Assembly (NCBI GenBank): GCA_023238725.1
Contig: CM041538.1
Span: 6,609,880-6,673,879, forward strand
Length of the DNA stretch: 64,000 bases
Direction: 5' to 3'
Source: Scortum barcoo
Taxonomy: Eukaryota > Chordata > Actinopteri > Centrarchiformes > Terapontidae
The notes under the pieces were generated by a model. It did not search any database. It saw only the letters and a program-made list of their open reading frames with translations, and was not told the DNA's origin. Made by a program: the position numbers and the translations under genes. The stretch's first letter is position 1. Each line of letters begins with the position of its first letter. Below, piece by piece: positions 13,101-26,058 of the stretch.

Positions 13101-14244
13101 GGTGGCTGCAAAAGGCTGCTGCAACACTGACATTGCAGTAAAACAATCAAAACCTCCATAAAAACTTTATCAAACTCTATTTCCAACCTACAGTTGATTC
13201 AATCCTCTTGACCATTTGGAACAAACTGAGCCTACATACAAACAGCTGGAAAACTGATCTGCTGCAGGGGTGCTTTGAGAAGTTTATTTGAAAGTTTTGA
13301 ACTGATTAACCTCCCCAAACCTCGGCTGCACAAATAAACATCTAGTAAAGAAACTGCATCCAAAGTGGACAAGTGCTGTCTGGTAAAGAACAGCCTCACC
13401 GATAATCTCTGTCCTCGCAGGTGATGAAAACCCGTCTGACCCTGAGGAAGACCGGACAGTACTCAGGAATGTTTGACTGTGCCAAGAAAATCCTGAAGAA
13501 GGAGGGAGTGAAGGCATTTTACAAGGGCTACATTCCCAATATTCTAGGCATCATCCCGTACGCTGGCATAGATCTGGCAGTGTATGAGGTACGCAGTGAT
13601 GAGTCATTCTGATGTGGAACATGTAGATACATATTTTGACATCCATATGCACATCATCTGTCACTGAAATCAGTGAAGGGTTTGAGTTTGTGAAATATAA
13701 TATAACTAACTCTTTTTTCAGAGCTTGAAGAACCTCTGGTTGTCCCGCTACGCCAAAGACTCGGCCAACCCCGGCGTTCTGGTGCTGCTCGGCTGTGGTA
13801 CCATATCCAGCACGTGTGGCCAGCTGGCCAGCTACCCCCTGGCTCTGATCCGCACCAGGATGCAGGCACAAGGTACAGCCAGCCAAACCTCATTCAAAAT
13901 TCCAGCAACTTTTAATTTTAAATTTCAATAAACACTGTTGGCCAGATCTCCCGTGATCTTATCCAGAGGGAATTTCAAAGGGATTTCCTGACACCGGTAT
14001 GTTTGTCTTTGTCAGAGTGTTGTGCTTTTTTTCACTTTTTATTTTTGCATTTATTTTCTCAGCTTCTGTTGAGGGCTCGGAGCAGCTGGCCATGAACCTG
14101 ATGGTAAAGAAGATTGTGGAAAAGGAAGGCTTCTTTGGACTTTACCGCGGTATCCTGCCCAATTTCATGAAGGTCATACCAGCCGTCAGCATCAGCTACG
14201 TGGTGTATGAGCACATGCGGTCCAGCTTGGGTATCCAGAAGTAG
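4123..14244 (+). CDS. slc25a24: slc25a24, calcium-binding mitochondrial carrier SCaMC-1 (ATP-Mg/Pi carrier)
   Basis: Ten coding exons: 4123-4344, 6962-7088, 7345-7432, 9023-9134, 11763-11921, 12016-12168, 12674-12781, 13421-13588, 13722-13872, 14063-14244. Phases match at every junction and give 489 residues (human about 477). Four N-terminal EF-hands lie at about 45-56 (DTNKDGKVDVSE), 81-92 (DQNKDEGLDFSE, loop position 6 Glu instead of Gly), 112-123 (DKNNDGRVDYME) and 148-159 (DVDGTMTVDWNE). From about 200 to the end come three mitochondrial-carrier repeats with PLDRMK, PMEVMK and PLALIR signatures. The family exchanges ATP-Mg for phosphate across the inner mitochondrial membrane when cytosolic calcium rises. 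The MYQAVRKMFFSDCRC start resembles fish SCaMC-1, and blocks such as HASKSNKISLVGGFKQM separate it from slc25a25. A polyadenylation signal candidate is at 15138. A possible alternative 5' exon lies in intron 4. Confidence 0.95.
4560..4800. repeat. Degenerate teleost interspersed repeat (copy 2) in slc25a24 intron 1
   Basis: Shares the interior block TGTCTTGTTTTGTCCAAA...GATATTCAGTTT and the 'AATATTCA' region with the family seen at 375, 17146 and 44672. The ends are too diverged to place exactly. Confidence 0.35.
8535..8605. repeat. CT-rich simple repeat in slc25a24 intron 3
   Basis: Imperfect CT/CA tract of about 70 bases, within the intron upstream of exon 4. Confidence 0.8.
10218..10586 (+). 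other. Candidate alternative exon within slc25a24 intron 4
   Basis: An open frame follows a stop at 10215-10217 and runs to a donor-like GTAGGT at 10587. Its last codons (EVEVDM) end in phase 0, exactly the phase needed to join slc25a24 exon 5 (VLDIGD...). The only in-frame ATG is at 10482, in a good Kozak context (gagATGg). It would give MAIALLQ, a six-Gln run from a CAG repeat, then NWFFIDFEDDGAIYEVEVDM. Such a transcript would lack all four EF-hands. SCaMC genes are known to use alternative 5' exons, but I do not recognise this peptide. It could be a chance open frame. Confidence 0.3.
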
Positions 14245-15137
14245 GCAGCAGGATCATCTTTGACTGCGTGTGTCCGTGAGAGTGTAAGAGGACGTGCACC
14301 GTGTCATGTAAAGACCTTGTTTACCTGTAGGTTCCCACAGTCTGGACTCAAACAGCTGCAGATGGAGCCATCGTAGATGTTTTTAAAGTGATTGCAGAAT
14401 GTTGGCTAAACTGTTGAGCCATTATGAAGAAGACATTGTTTACAAAATCTTGCAAAACACACATAAGACTTCTACAATGTGTCCAACTGCAGACTGCTTT
14501 TAGGAAGTCCCCCTTCAGTCTCAGGTGCAGTTTGAGTCCACTGACTGTCAGTTTAACCAACCAAAAGATGGATATTAAGAATTTGAAAACCAAAAACACT
14601 TTTAGGGATTCTTTTTTTGTTTTGTTTTGTTTTGTTTACTTCTTTATTTTTGGTAGACATGTCAATGTTCATTTTTGACCAAATGGCACCTTATTGTACT
14701 GCTAAAGTGGAAAAAACAAATTTTCTTTGCTATTCCTATCAAAGGTAGACAGACCAAAAGTTTAGAACTCACATCTTCCATGCATTTACAGACACTCATC
14801 CACCTTTCCCTAAAATATTGTGTAAGGTGGCCCTTTATAAGTGGGGAGTGTATCCACGAAGAAATCTGAGGAAACTTTTGAAGTGCAATACTACATTTAC
14901 ACTTTGATGTGACTCACTTTATGGTCTGTTTGAGACAGGTATGTCCTTGTGGTGTTGGATTACACCCCACTGTTGTTGGTTTCACAAAAGTCCCTTTTAG
15001 AGGACATCAGTATTGCAACTTTTCAGGGGAGGAATGTGCCTTATGTGTTTTTTCTCAGATATCTGTGGACTTCACCCTCCATTTTTTTCTTGCCTTTCTT
15101 TCCAATATTTGGTGAATTAGATGCTGGTGTTTATATT

Positions 15138-15143
15138 AATAAA
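15138..15143 (+). terminator. Polyadenylation signal candidate for slc25a24
   Basis: AATAAA on the plus strand about 0.9 kb after the stop codon. It is a motif match only. Confidence 0.45.
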
Positions 15144-15754
15144 AAACATTTGAATACAAAGCAAAAAGATTGTGAGTGGATTTATTTTCAGTGCACTGTG
15201 GCTGAAATGTATTGGAATTTGAATGAATGCATTTTATTTTGGTAACAAGTGAAAGTGATTGCAAAACCTCTTTAATCTCAAAATTTGTTCTGAAAATGCT
15301 GATGTGTCCTACACTGAGTACAAGCTTTCACTTGAGCCTTGGGCGTTTGTGCAGTTTGATGGTGTGCATTTGACCCCTGAGGCTTTAAGCACAGATTACT
15401 CCAGTTTAGCTCTGATGTAACATCCCTTTCCCCAGTATTGTTTAATGCTCCTTAACCTCAGCTGCCAGGCCACTTAAAAAAAAGGCCCAGTAACATTGAC
15501 TCTGCTAATATGTAGCCTGACACTAAAGAAGGACTTAAAGAAAATTACTTTCAGCCTGTCCAGTTTCTGCTTAATAACGCCAGACATTCTTCTGAAGTCA
15601 AGCAAAAATACTGAACATTTTCATAGTTACAGCAAATAGTTCTAATAACTTCATGGACAAACAACATTATCAAAAGTCACATGGTATGTTGAGTGACAAA
15701 AGACAATTCAATAAACATTGATTGGCTCATATTCCACATTCACAGTCTATTTTG

Positions 15755-15760
15755 TTTATT
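15755..15760 (-). terminator. Polyadenylation signal candidate for tmem69
   Basis: TTTATT on the plus strand, i.e. AATAAA in the tmem69 orientation, about 350 bases past the stop codon. It is a motif match only. Confidence 0.45.
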
Positions 15761-16111
15761 TCTTTTGATGTGAAGCATTTGAAAAAAAATCTACACAGAG
15801 GCTTTAAAATAAGGGTCTGATGTGGGGAAACAAATTGTTTAGAGGAAACATACTGTATGTCCTCCTTTAGAAACAGGATTATAATTTCATCGCACCCTGT
15901 TTATGAAAAATTAGTACACACTGGATGTTAATTCTATTCTGTTCAGGTTTTACAGAGGCCAGTTTTTAGCATGATCTATAAGGTACACAACTACAAGCCT
16001 ATGATTAAAACAGATGAGGGCCAGAAAACTCTGATATCATAACAGCCCTTGAAATATGATCTCCACAATAAAAACACAGTGGCTTTGAAGGTTTGTATAT
16101 TTTTATAGTAT

Positions 16112-17041
16112 TCAATCTGAGAGTATCTTCTTTTCGGGGTAAGCTCCATTCATTATGAGAGTACCAAGCAGAGAAAAAAATGCCACAATGGTCAGGACGG
16201 AGCGCAGGGCTTTGAACCAGCTTGGGTAAGTGGGCAGCAGAGACAGATCATAATGCAGGGAGATGCCAAGTCCCATGATGACTGTGGTGGCAGCAGGAAC
16301 AATGCTGGAGCTCATCACCATGGCCACCCAGGCTAACAGCGAAGGAACCACACTGTTGGCCAGGTTTATCCAGTCCGGTTTGGCTGGGCTGCTCTCAGGC
16401 AAAGCGAATCCCCAGCGAGCTCCACCAAGGAAGGAAACGATGGAGGCACCGTAAGCTAACTGAGCGTAGGCCAGCTCCGGAACGTAGGTCTCTGTCACCG
16501 CCATGAGTAGGGTGGGGGCGACAAAGGGGATCAGCCCAGCGAACCCCAGATACAGGGCAGGCTTAGGACTTTTCCACAATTCCTTCATGTCATAGCGCAA
16601 CAGATCCAGCTCTCTGGGAGGAGGTTCAGGCTTCGCTCGTTTCTTCAGCCGCACAGCAGAAGAGTGGAAATGTTGGTTGCTCACTAAAAGTGGAGCTGCG
16701 TGAGTCTGGGTCCTCCCGAGGAGCTCAATCCTCCTGACAGTGAGGACAGCAGGAGGATTTACTCGGACATCGTCCCTTTCTGAAAAAAGCAGTCTTGCTG
16801 TTGAGCCCCAGCAGGTCTGCAGGGAGCTGGATCCTCCACCAGAGGCTCTGGTCAGGGCTGACGTCCAGGATCTCTGTGGAGGACCAGCCCAGCACTGGAC
16901 CTGAGGAGACACCCATGTTAAAATGTAAAATACATTTTAGTTTTCGAAATGATAATCTGATATATAAGTAAATATTATCAAGGAAATCGCTGGTACCTTC
17001 TGGGCTGCAAAGGTGCTTCTTCTTAATATAACAGAGAGCAT
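16112..17041 (-). CDS. tmem69: tmem69, transmembrane protein 69 (DUF3429)
   Basis: Two exons on the minus strand: 16997-17041 (15 codons, MLSVILRRSTFAAQK, donor GTACCA) and 16112-16900 (acceptor TCTCCTCAG), joined in phase 0. The 277-residue product compares with about 247 in human. The N-terminal 110 residues are basic and hydroxylated, as expected of a mitochondrial presequence. The family core follows: SPKPALYLGFAGLIPFVAP, YGASIVSFLGGARWGFALPE, SPAKPDWINLANS, and five hydrophobic segments ending in KALRSVLTIVAFFSLLG. These blocks match the TMEM69/DUF3429 family closely, including the ARWGFALPE loop. Molecular function is unknown; family members are predicted multi-pass proteins with probable mitochondrial location. 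The start was chosen because exon 1 supplies an in-phase ATG with a good donor. The long frame of exon 2 alone has no ATG before the core. Confidence 0.93.
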
Positions 17042-20000
17042 CTGATGAACACAGTCAACAGAATCAGGTTAGACAGGACAGAAACACACATTAAAGGCAG
17101 GTTAATTCAAAGTTGAAAAATGAATGGAAAAGATCACATAGATTAGGGCTGTGACTAATGATTATTTCCATTACTGATAAATCTGATGATTATTGTCTCA
17201 TTGACTGTAAAAGAAAGTCAGAGTTTTGCTCAACCAACACTTCAAAACCCACAAATGCTCAGTTTCCTGTAACAAAAAATCATGTTTATTTGTCCATAAG
17301 AGACAGAGAAAAACCTAAACTATTTACATTTAAGAACAAAGTGAATGAATACATCTTTATTAATCGATGAAATTGCTGCAGATTTTCTGTTCACTGACTG
17401 ATTTATGATATCAATTATCAACATGAACGTTTCAGCTCTGAAATGAATATAAACCTAAATAAGGAAACATCTGATGATAACACTGCAGCAGAGGAGTAGT
17501 AAACTATTTCTTTTCGTGCTAATCTCCCAAACAAACTAAATCAGAAGCACATGAAGATTCATCGAGAGAAAACAAGATTCAGTGTGTAGACTCGTTTACA
17601 AACAGCTAACAGCAAGTAACCCAGACTTCTTCTACAATATGACATCTACACTCCTGTAGTGACCTTTGTTTCAGGATGACAGCCTCATACTTTTAGTTAT
17701 TTCTCTCCGGGGTCACTCAGTAAATGGAGACATGTTGGTGCGCGCTCTATTCATTCCGCGTTCGCCAAGAGTCCCGAACTATGGTTCCGCCTCAATAAAA
17801 CGAGTCTAACCAGCAACAAGACGACCTAACAAATTAAATATGACCAAAGTTATACTTGATATATATGTAGATGTGTACTTGTTTCAAAGTGGTTAAGCTT
17901 TGTTCTTATTCTTTTTTTTATTCACACTAAAAAAAAGTTATTATTAGCAGTTAACAAGCATTAATAACGAGTGCACCGTTTAGACTGATCGATTCATCAT
18001 TCAGATTCATTCCTGGCTATTTCTAAAGAAAATAATCTCTGACAGGGGTACACTTTAGTGCAGTTTTAATAGATGGACCAATAAGTATAATTGGTAAAAA
18101 CTGAAGAAAAAAAAACATTCCCTTGAGATAACAAAAAGAAAATGTCTAATTTCCATCCATCCATCTATTTTCTGTACCGCTTAAAATGTCTAATTTTTCA
18201 TATTTAATTTCTTCTCTTTTTTCCCCTGGTGCTTTATACGTATATTGTTATTATATAATATGAATGAGACAGTTCTTTTCTCTTGAACTTTCAGCACAAC
18301 TGAAGTCAAATGAAGTTTGTGTCTGATTTCCCTGTAACTAGTTCAAGATTATATTGTTCTATTTATTTCCCCACTCAAATAAAACTGTGGAGGAGTCGTT
18401 TGTTAATTCATCTTGTTGGCCTGTGACAGTAACTGATATTAAATAAAGTGAGTAAAGGAGGGAAACTTATCCAGTGCACAGTTACAGAGTGCTTTATGAA
18501 CAGTTGTATTAAAAATAGTGTCCCTGCTTAAAATATGACTCATGTTCAATCAGACAAAATCTAAAAAGAAGTCAGAGGAGCTAAATGTAGTCCCTTGTGT
18601 AGTGCTGTGTTTCTCATTTGCGTGATGTGAGATGATACAAGAGAGAAACAGACGTCTTCTTATGTTATGCAAAAGAAAAACATGTGTGTCCTTTGTATTA
18701 TCTTAAGAATTTATAACACACATTTTCAGTCAAATTGTCAATTCTAACTACATCCCTGTGTCTTCCCAGTAAATCAGTTTTGTTATTTTATTTAATACAC
18801 ATAAAAACCTAACAAAATCTACCACCACACTTACTGTATAAGGTGTCTGATATATTAGAGTCAACATCCATCACCTCTGCAGGTCAGTATAAAAGAAGCT
18901 GACACTGATGTATGGCTGTTCATTCTCAGTTAGACACAGTACAAAAAGACAAAGTCGCATGTAACCAGCTTCTTCAATACTAACTAACGAAATGAAATGA
19001 AGACAGGGTTGCAACAAATGCTACTGTAAATATCACCTGTGGATTCAATAGAATATCCCTCATGAATATAGATGTCACATATGTTTTTAAAAATGTTTTT
19101 TTTAAATGTTTTTTATAGCTTTCTTTCCAAAAATATACAGTCATGTTTCTCTTTCAACGGGCAAGAAAGGACCATAAAGATTCTGTGTGTTTGCTGTCAT
19201 GATGGCTGTCTTCAGGTCTGTGCAGTTGCAGGAAAGAAAGTTAAATTAGCTTCAGGTTAGCCCCAGTCTATGGATCTTCAGATGTTAATAAACAGCCTTA
19301 ATTTACTTTTTTTTCTGCTGCAACGCCACCTAATGATGCTGCACTAGCTGCAGAGGTTAGTAAAAATAACTTCTGTTGTAAACTCTTAAGCAGCATGGAA
19401 ACAGATCAGTCATTCACAGACTACAGAAAGGTATACTTTTAATATCACATCAGACATGTTAGTGCCTCGTGAAACGTGTATAAAAGACAGTCCCAGTTAC
19501 ATCCAAACGTACAGTGAGTAATAATTTGCCAAAACAAACAAATCATGTCACACCTACACAGAAGAAACACCTTCGATCTTTCAGTATTGCTGACTGAGGC
19601 AACAAGAGAAAAACTGCATTTTTGGGATAAAATAATTTGTTTCAGTACCTTTGAGTCAAAAATAAGCCTTTGTAGGTGAGAAGTACAGGATGTAATATTT
19701 TATTGATGGTGTAGATACACGTAGGTCCTCTATAACACACAGAAGACTCATGCTTGCAACACCAAAATGTCCAGCAGAGGGCATTCATGCAACAGAACTG
19801 TATTTAAATCATTGGCATGGACCTACCCTGTCTCATACTTTCATCTGCTTTCATGCTTTATTTACTGATTTGGATGAGTAGAAAAAAATAAGGCAAATAC
19901 ATACAACAGGAGGAAAATCATTAACTAAAATAATTAGCTTTGCGAAAGCCAAAAAAACGACAGAAGAAAGTAACTTGGAGATAATAATGAGAAGATACAG

Positions 20001-20808
20001 GCAATAATTGATGTCTGATAGAGAGAAAATGGGAAACTTTAAATTAGAGCTCTGTCATTTCACCAGTGTTGTTAGATAATACACACAATGTAATCAATGA
20101 GCTCTTCTACAAAAATATATAAGTATGGCATAGCGCAATAAACTACAATCATCCTCTTAAAACAGAATAAATACAGGAAATGGCCTTCAGATTCTCACAG
20201 GAAGTGCTCAGACGGCTTGATCACTCTGAAAGACAAACATCAACATCATGTGGTTTACTATAAAAATATAATCCATCTCTGTGTACTAACACCAATCCCC
20301 AAGCTATGAGCACTGTATAATATAAACCAACATGAATTACCAGTATCAAATCTGCAATTAAATTAGCAATATTTTATAGCAATAGTTTATTGATTAAATT
20401 AGATTTATTCCAGTGTAGGTGTTTTACCATATTAGCATGTTTTTCTTTGAAATTCATGTCAGATTCTGACGCATGAACAAACGTACACTTTTCTTTTGCA
20501 TCAATATTTCCCTCATAATAATTTTTTTTGCTTCTTTTTATTAATTTAACCTGGTAAAAGAAAAAACTGAGACCGGAATATTCATTTGTGGCAAAGAAGC
20601 CAGCAGAAAAAAATAACTTTTCATTGACTTAATGGATTATTGCTTTGAAGAGATAGAAATAAATGATCAATCATAACAATAATAATAACAATAATAATAA
20701 TAAGAAGACGTAGAAGAAGTAGAAGAAGGAGAGGAAAAAGAAGAAAATAGTATCATAATTGTAGGCTGAATTTAGATCCCTCTTCAAATGTATCCCGTTC
20801 TTCTCAGA
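17042..20808. other. Intergenic region between tmem69 and tm4sf4
   Basis: About 3.8 kb of AT-rich DNA without recognisable exons. It contains a copy of the interspersed repeat at 17146-17450, a short fish-repeat-like 'CCATCCATCTATTTTCTGTACCGCTT' patch near 18156-18181, and a TAA-rich simple repeat at about 20674-20703 followed by a purine-rich stretch. The tmem69 promoter should lie just above 17042 and the tm4sf4 3' UTR just below 20809. It spans the junction between two human synteny blocks. Confidence 0.6.
17146..17450 (+). repeat. Degenerate teleost interspersed repeat (copy 3)
   Basis: The head AGGGCTGTGACTAATGATTA is shared, in inverted orientation, with the copy at 375-668, and closely with GCAATTAACGATTAATTTTC at 44675. 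The interior 'CTCAGTTTCCTGTAAC' and 'ACATTTAAGAACAAAGTG' blocks look like the same family. Unclassified and non-coding. Confidence 0.45.
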
Positions 20809-22510
20809 CTATTTACTGACCCCTCCACAGCAGTCCCCACACAGAGCTCCCAGCAGGCCGTTCAACACTTGCACTGCACACAGCGCCATCTGGATTAAAC
20901 CCATGACCAGCAGCACAGAGAACAGAGACAGGTGCCAGGACACCACGCCTTTCGGCTCGATACAAACGTCCCAGGAAGTTTTGTTGGCCAGGTAGCCACT
21001 GGAGAGGGAGGGTGAAAAAGACAGATGCTGCTTTAAAGCCACTTCAATAGTCTGGGGTTACAAGCTGCTGTTATTTTACATTAAAGCAGGTTTGATACCT
21101 AACAGAAGCTGCTTAAAATATAGTTAATAAATCTTCAAAAAAATCATCAGTTTAAAGTCACAGAAATCACAAAAAAATTATGTCCCTCATTTCTACTGCC
21201 CCCTCAATACCACAGAAGTAAAGATATTTGTCTTTTGCTGAAGGCAATTTATTCTTAACCTTGGAAATAGTAATTCTGAAAATAATGTTTTTCCAAGTTT
21301 TTGTTGGAACTTTTGACAGGTCAACTCCACACCTGCCAACTGTTTGTTGACAGGTGTGGAGGACACTACTTTGGGGAAATGGCATGACAAGAGACTGCAT
21401 CGCACACATCAGAACAAAACTGGACCTTATAAAGTCTGTCCATATTCTGGTGAGGAATGAGGAACAGTTCAACACTTATGCTATATATACTTGCTCAAAG
21501 AAGGCGAGTTGAGAAGATCAATGCCACTTTCATGTCAGTTAAATGTGGAGCAAGAGCTGGTAGTCAATTAGCTTTGCTTAGGATAAAAACTGGAGGCAGA
21601 GGGAAACTGCTAGAGTGGTTCTGTTTAAAGCTGAAAAACACACAAGATAAGTACTTTAAAGCTCATTAATTAACATGTTATATTTTGTTTGTTCAATTAG
21701 TACAACAATTAAGAAAGTAGAAAAGACAAGCTGGGGTTATCCAGGAGGTTATGTACTGGATTCTTTCTTGGCTGGGGCAGTGACTTCCTGGCTTTTTTTT
21801 AAAACTTTAGACATAGCCAGACTGGCTGCACTGCCTTGAACACTGAGCTAAGATAAGCTAAATGACTCCTCGCTCTATCTCCCTAGTTAATATGTACATC
21901 TGAGAGTGGTGTGAGTCCTCTCATCTAGCTATCGGGAGGAAAGCGAATGGACGAAGCGAGTGTATTTCCCCCGAAAATATCAAACTATACCTTAAACAGA
22001 AGCTTGTCCTAAATTCAGAAAGTAAAATACGTTAAATAAGCTGATTTATTTACAAGCCACTGAAAATGTGTTTCTATGAAACACACTATGTGCCCCCCAT
22101 ATCTTTGCATTGCTGACTATGCAGGTCATTAAGAGTAAGAAGTAAGTGTTTTAATACTTGATATGAGTGTGTGTCTCACCCATTGGAGAAGGGAGTCACC
22201 CATGTGTTGTTGGAATCCAAACATTTTGGCCCGTGGTTTATGGCCACAGAAGAAACTATGACTGAGTAACCAGCCCCCAAAACACCCACAGCTGCAAACA
22301 GTATGGAACTCAGCATCTACAGAGAGAGAGAGCAGTTAGTCATATGGGGAATCAATACCTTTAACATCCTCACTTCGAACATCTGGGACAACAATGAAGT
22401 TATTTTCTCGGTGTGCAGAGAACGAGCTGAGGGTCAGAGCAGGGCCAACACAGAGCTACTGAGATGGTGTGTGAGTGTGTGTGTGTGTGAGTGTGTGTCT
22501 GTGTGAGTGT

Positions 22511-22547
<37 letters not shown>

Positions 22548-24237
22548 TGTGTGTGCGGTAATCTGACAGACTTTTGTTCGCCGATTCAGTCCTGGACCCC
22601 ACACACACCTACACATTCCTGAAGTATCGATCAGTATGTGTGTCCGTACCAGAACAATACCAGCTCTGTGTGATAAAGTCATGTGAAACTCCCATCAGAG
22701 GAATTTCGTGTTACAGTGATCGAAATCTCATCAGTTTGGGTGTGGATGTGTGTGTGTCTTTTGGCATCTATTGCTGTGTAAATGATGTGTACACACAGTG
22801 TGGTGCCAGTGTGTTTGTTTACAGTTAACTGACACGAGGGAGCGAGAGACAGGCAACAGAGGATGCAAACAGAGGAGGCAGCAGGTTAAGGTCTGGGTGG
22901 GAGAAACTTACAAGGAAAGACACCAACATAGAAACAAGGGCAAACTGACGAGGGGATGAGCAGGGACGGAGCAGTTCCATTGAAATGAGATGCAGGAAAG
23001 GAGGTGGGCCAGGCAGCTCGAGAGGAGAGGGAAGTGGGAACAAGTGTGTGGATGGGTGGGACAGTCGGGTGATACAGAAGGGAGGGAAGTGTGAGGGTGT
23101 GTAGAGAGCACCCGGGAAACGGTGATAAATGTTCTCAGGGAACAACGAACGGCGCCTCAGAGTGACCGACTGTGACTGCTCGAGTCTCTCTTTTATTTGT
23201 TTATATATCTATTTATTTATTTTTTGTCATTCACAAGGCTCAGCAATTGCTTGTTTGTTGTTTGGGAAACATTTGGGAAAAAAGCTAGTTCTCTGGCTTA
23301 CTACAGGTACATATGAGTGGCAGTTTTTAATGGATGGCTTTTTGTAAAGGATACATAAAAAAGACTCTCAGAACAAAATGGAAAAAAAATGTTTCTTCTG
23401 ATTTATTCTGGGACCCATCCTAATCTCCCTGTCCTGTGACTTTTGAAAGCCACTGCTGTGAATAATCATTTCATTATGCTGAGAAGTTACAGAGCGAAAC
23501 ATCTCCTCACCGCAAATCTCCGCCCACAGCTTTCGTTGCCACAGCAACCGCAGCAGTCATTGTTCTTCAGACCAAGGAAAACCAGAGCAGGGAAGATCAT
23601 CTGTCACAGAGACACACCCCAAGATCCCATGCACACACACACACATACACACACATATAAAATGTTGGCACATGATAATATATTTGTTCCCCTGCTGTTT
23701 ATAGGAGGAAATTAAACGACCCAATGCCCCACTATAATAATTAAGATACACCCAATGCCCCACTATAACAATTAAGATACACCCAATGCCCCACTATAAC
23801 AATTAAGATACACCCAATGCCCCACTATAATAATTAAGATACACAGTAATATATAAGTAGTTCCTAAACTTGCTTGTTTTTTTTTTTTAATGGCCGTACT
23901 TTTAGTCACCAGGACTCACCACTTATTTTTCTGCAAATATCCCATATATAATTCTACAGAGTAGCTTTAAATGGATTCTTTCATTCTTTAAGACATTTCT
24001 ATAATCATCAAGATCTAATGAGATTATTGACTCCTTCAGGCTATGCACAACAGTATGTATTAATTTTAGACGTGAAACTATGAGTTTATTGATCAATCAG
24101 TTAATTTCTTTTTCTTGGACAAAATTAAAACAATTCTTCAATTCTAGCTTCTAGCAAACACAAATAATGAATCAATGACAAAAAATAGGTTGTTTGCAGT
24201 CCTTATGAATTTCTTTCTTACACATATACACACACAC

Positions 24238-24306
<69 letters not shown>

Positions 24307-24335
24307 TATATACATATATACATATACATATATAC

Positions 24336-24411
<76 letters not shown>

Positions 24412-24474
24412 ATATATATGGATTCTTTACAACATTTTTGCAACACAAAATTCCATTATATATCACATTCATAG

Positions 24475-24573
<99 letters not shown>

Positions 24574-24808
24574 ACCTTGTGAATGTAATATGAAATGGAA
24601 TTTTAAACAAATTGCTGTAAAATTCTAACATACTCACCAAAACTCCAGATCCCAGGATGCCTCCGAAGTACCAGACCTCTTCTGTGATGTGGTTGCTCTC
24701 CACAGATACTCCTCCGGGGAAGAAGAGCAGGATGTTACACAGCACACACACAAGCGACAGAGGTATCAGAGTGATCCCCAAACACTTGGCGAAGCTGCCT
24801 GAACACAT
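20809..24808 (-). CDS. tm4sf4: tm4sf4, transmembrane 4 L6 family member 4
   Basis: Four minus-strand exons: 24638-24808, 23511-23600, 22180-22316, 20809-20998. Junction phases are 0, 0 and 2 with clean donors and acceptors, giving 195 residues (family about 200). Exon 1 encodes TM1 with the L6 motif NILLFFPGG and the start of TM2 (EEVWYFGGILGSGVL). Exon 2 carries the cysteine-rich cytoplasmic loop (NNDCCGCCGNESCGRRFA). Exon 3 holds TM3 and the start of the large extracellular loop (GPKCLDSNNT, an N-glycosylation sequon). Exon 4 holds another sequon (NKTSW), TM4 (SLFSVLLVMGLIQMALCAVQ) and a short tail (CGDCCGGVSK). TM4SF4 is preferred over TM4SF1/18 because of ITLIPLSL, GGILGSGVL and VQVLNGLLGALCGDC. 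L6 proteins are small four-pass membrane proteins related in topology to tetraspanins; human TM4SF4 is hepatic and intestinal. Intron 1 is swollen by simple repeats. A second family member lies on the opposite strand at 39-45 kb. Confidence 0.93.
22470..22556. repeat. (GT)n-rich repeat in tm4sf4 intron 2
   Basis: Imperfect GT/GA-GT tract of about 85 bases (CA on the transcribed strand). Confidence 0.9.
23719..23842. repeat. 31-bp minisatellite, four tandem copies, in tm4sf4 intron 1
   Basis: Unit ACCCAATGCCCCACTATAA(C/T)AATTAAGATAC repeated at 23719, 23750, 23781 and 23812. The copies differ only at one C/T position, so the array is young or homogenised. Confidence 0.95.
24220..24412. repeat. 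Compound CA/TA microsatellite in tm4sf4 intron 1
   Basis: Alternating blocks: CA with ATAC, TA (about 24242-24285), CA (about 24285-24306), ATAC/TA, and then a long TA run to about 24409. Confidence 0.9.
24420..24632. repeat. TA-cored imperfect palindrome (possible MITE) in tm4sf4 intron 1
   Basis: The left arm (about 24420-24475: TTTACAACATTTTTGC, AAAATTCCATT, TCACATTCA) is the inverted complement, with mismatches, of the right arm (about 24575-24632: TGAATGTAATATGAAATGG, AATTTTAAACAAATTGC, TGTAAAATTC). Between them lies a near-pure TA run of about 95 bases. The whole is a long potential hairpin. A decayed miniature inverted-repeat element whose centre expanded as TA is the likeliest origin. 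Confidence 0.65.

Positions 24809-26058
<1,250 letters not shown>

Larger units (their letters stand above)
14245..16111. other. 3' ends of slc25a24 and tmem69 (tail-to-tail gap)
   Basis: AT-rich non-coding DNA. It includes the probable slc25a24 3' UTR up to an AATAAA at 15138-15143. The minus-strand AATAAA (plus TTTATT, 15755-15760) is a suitable end signal for tmem69. No other gene was seen. Confidence 0.6.

Noticed and set aside
21325..21361. Hairpin with an 11-base stem (CTCCACACCTG / CAGGTGTGGAG) in tm4sf4 intron 3
   Set aside because: One short isolated stem with no terminator or known RNA context; expected by chance in 64 kb.
24144..24808. Long open frames full of Tyr/Ile and His/Thr on both strands
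   Set aside because: They are translations of TA and CA microsatellites; only the first 57 codons from 24808 are a real exon of tm4sf4.
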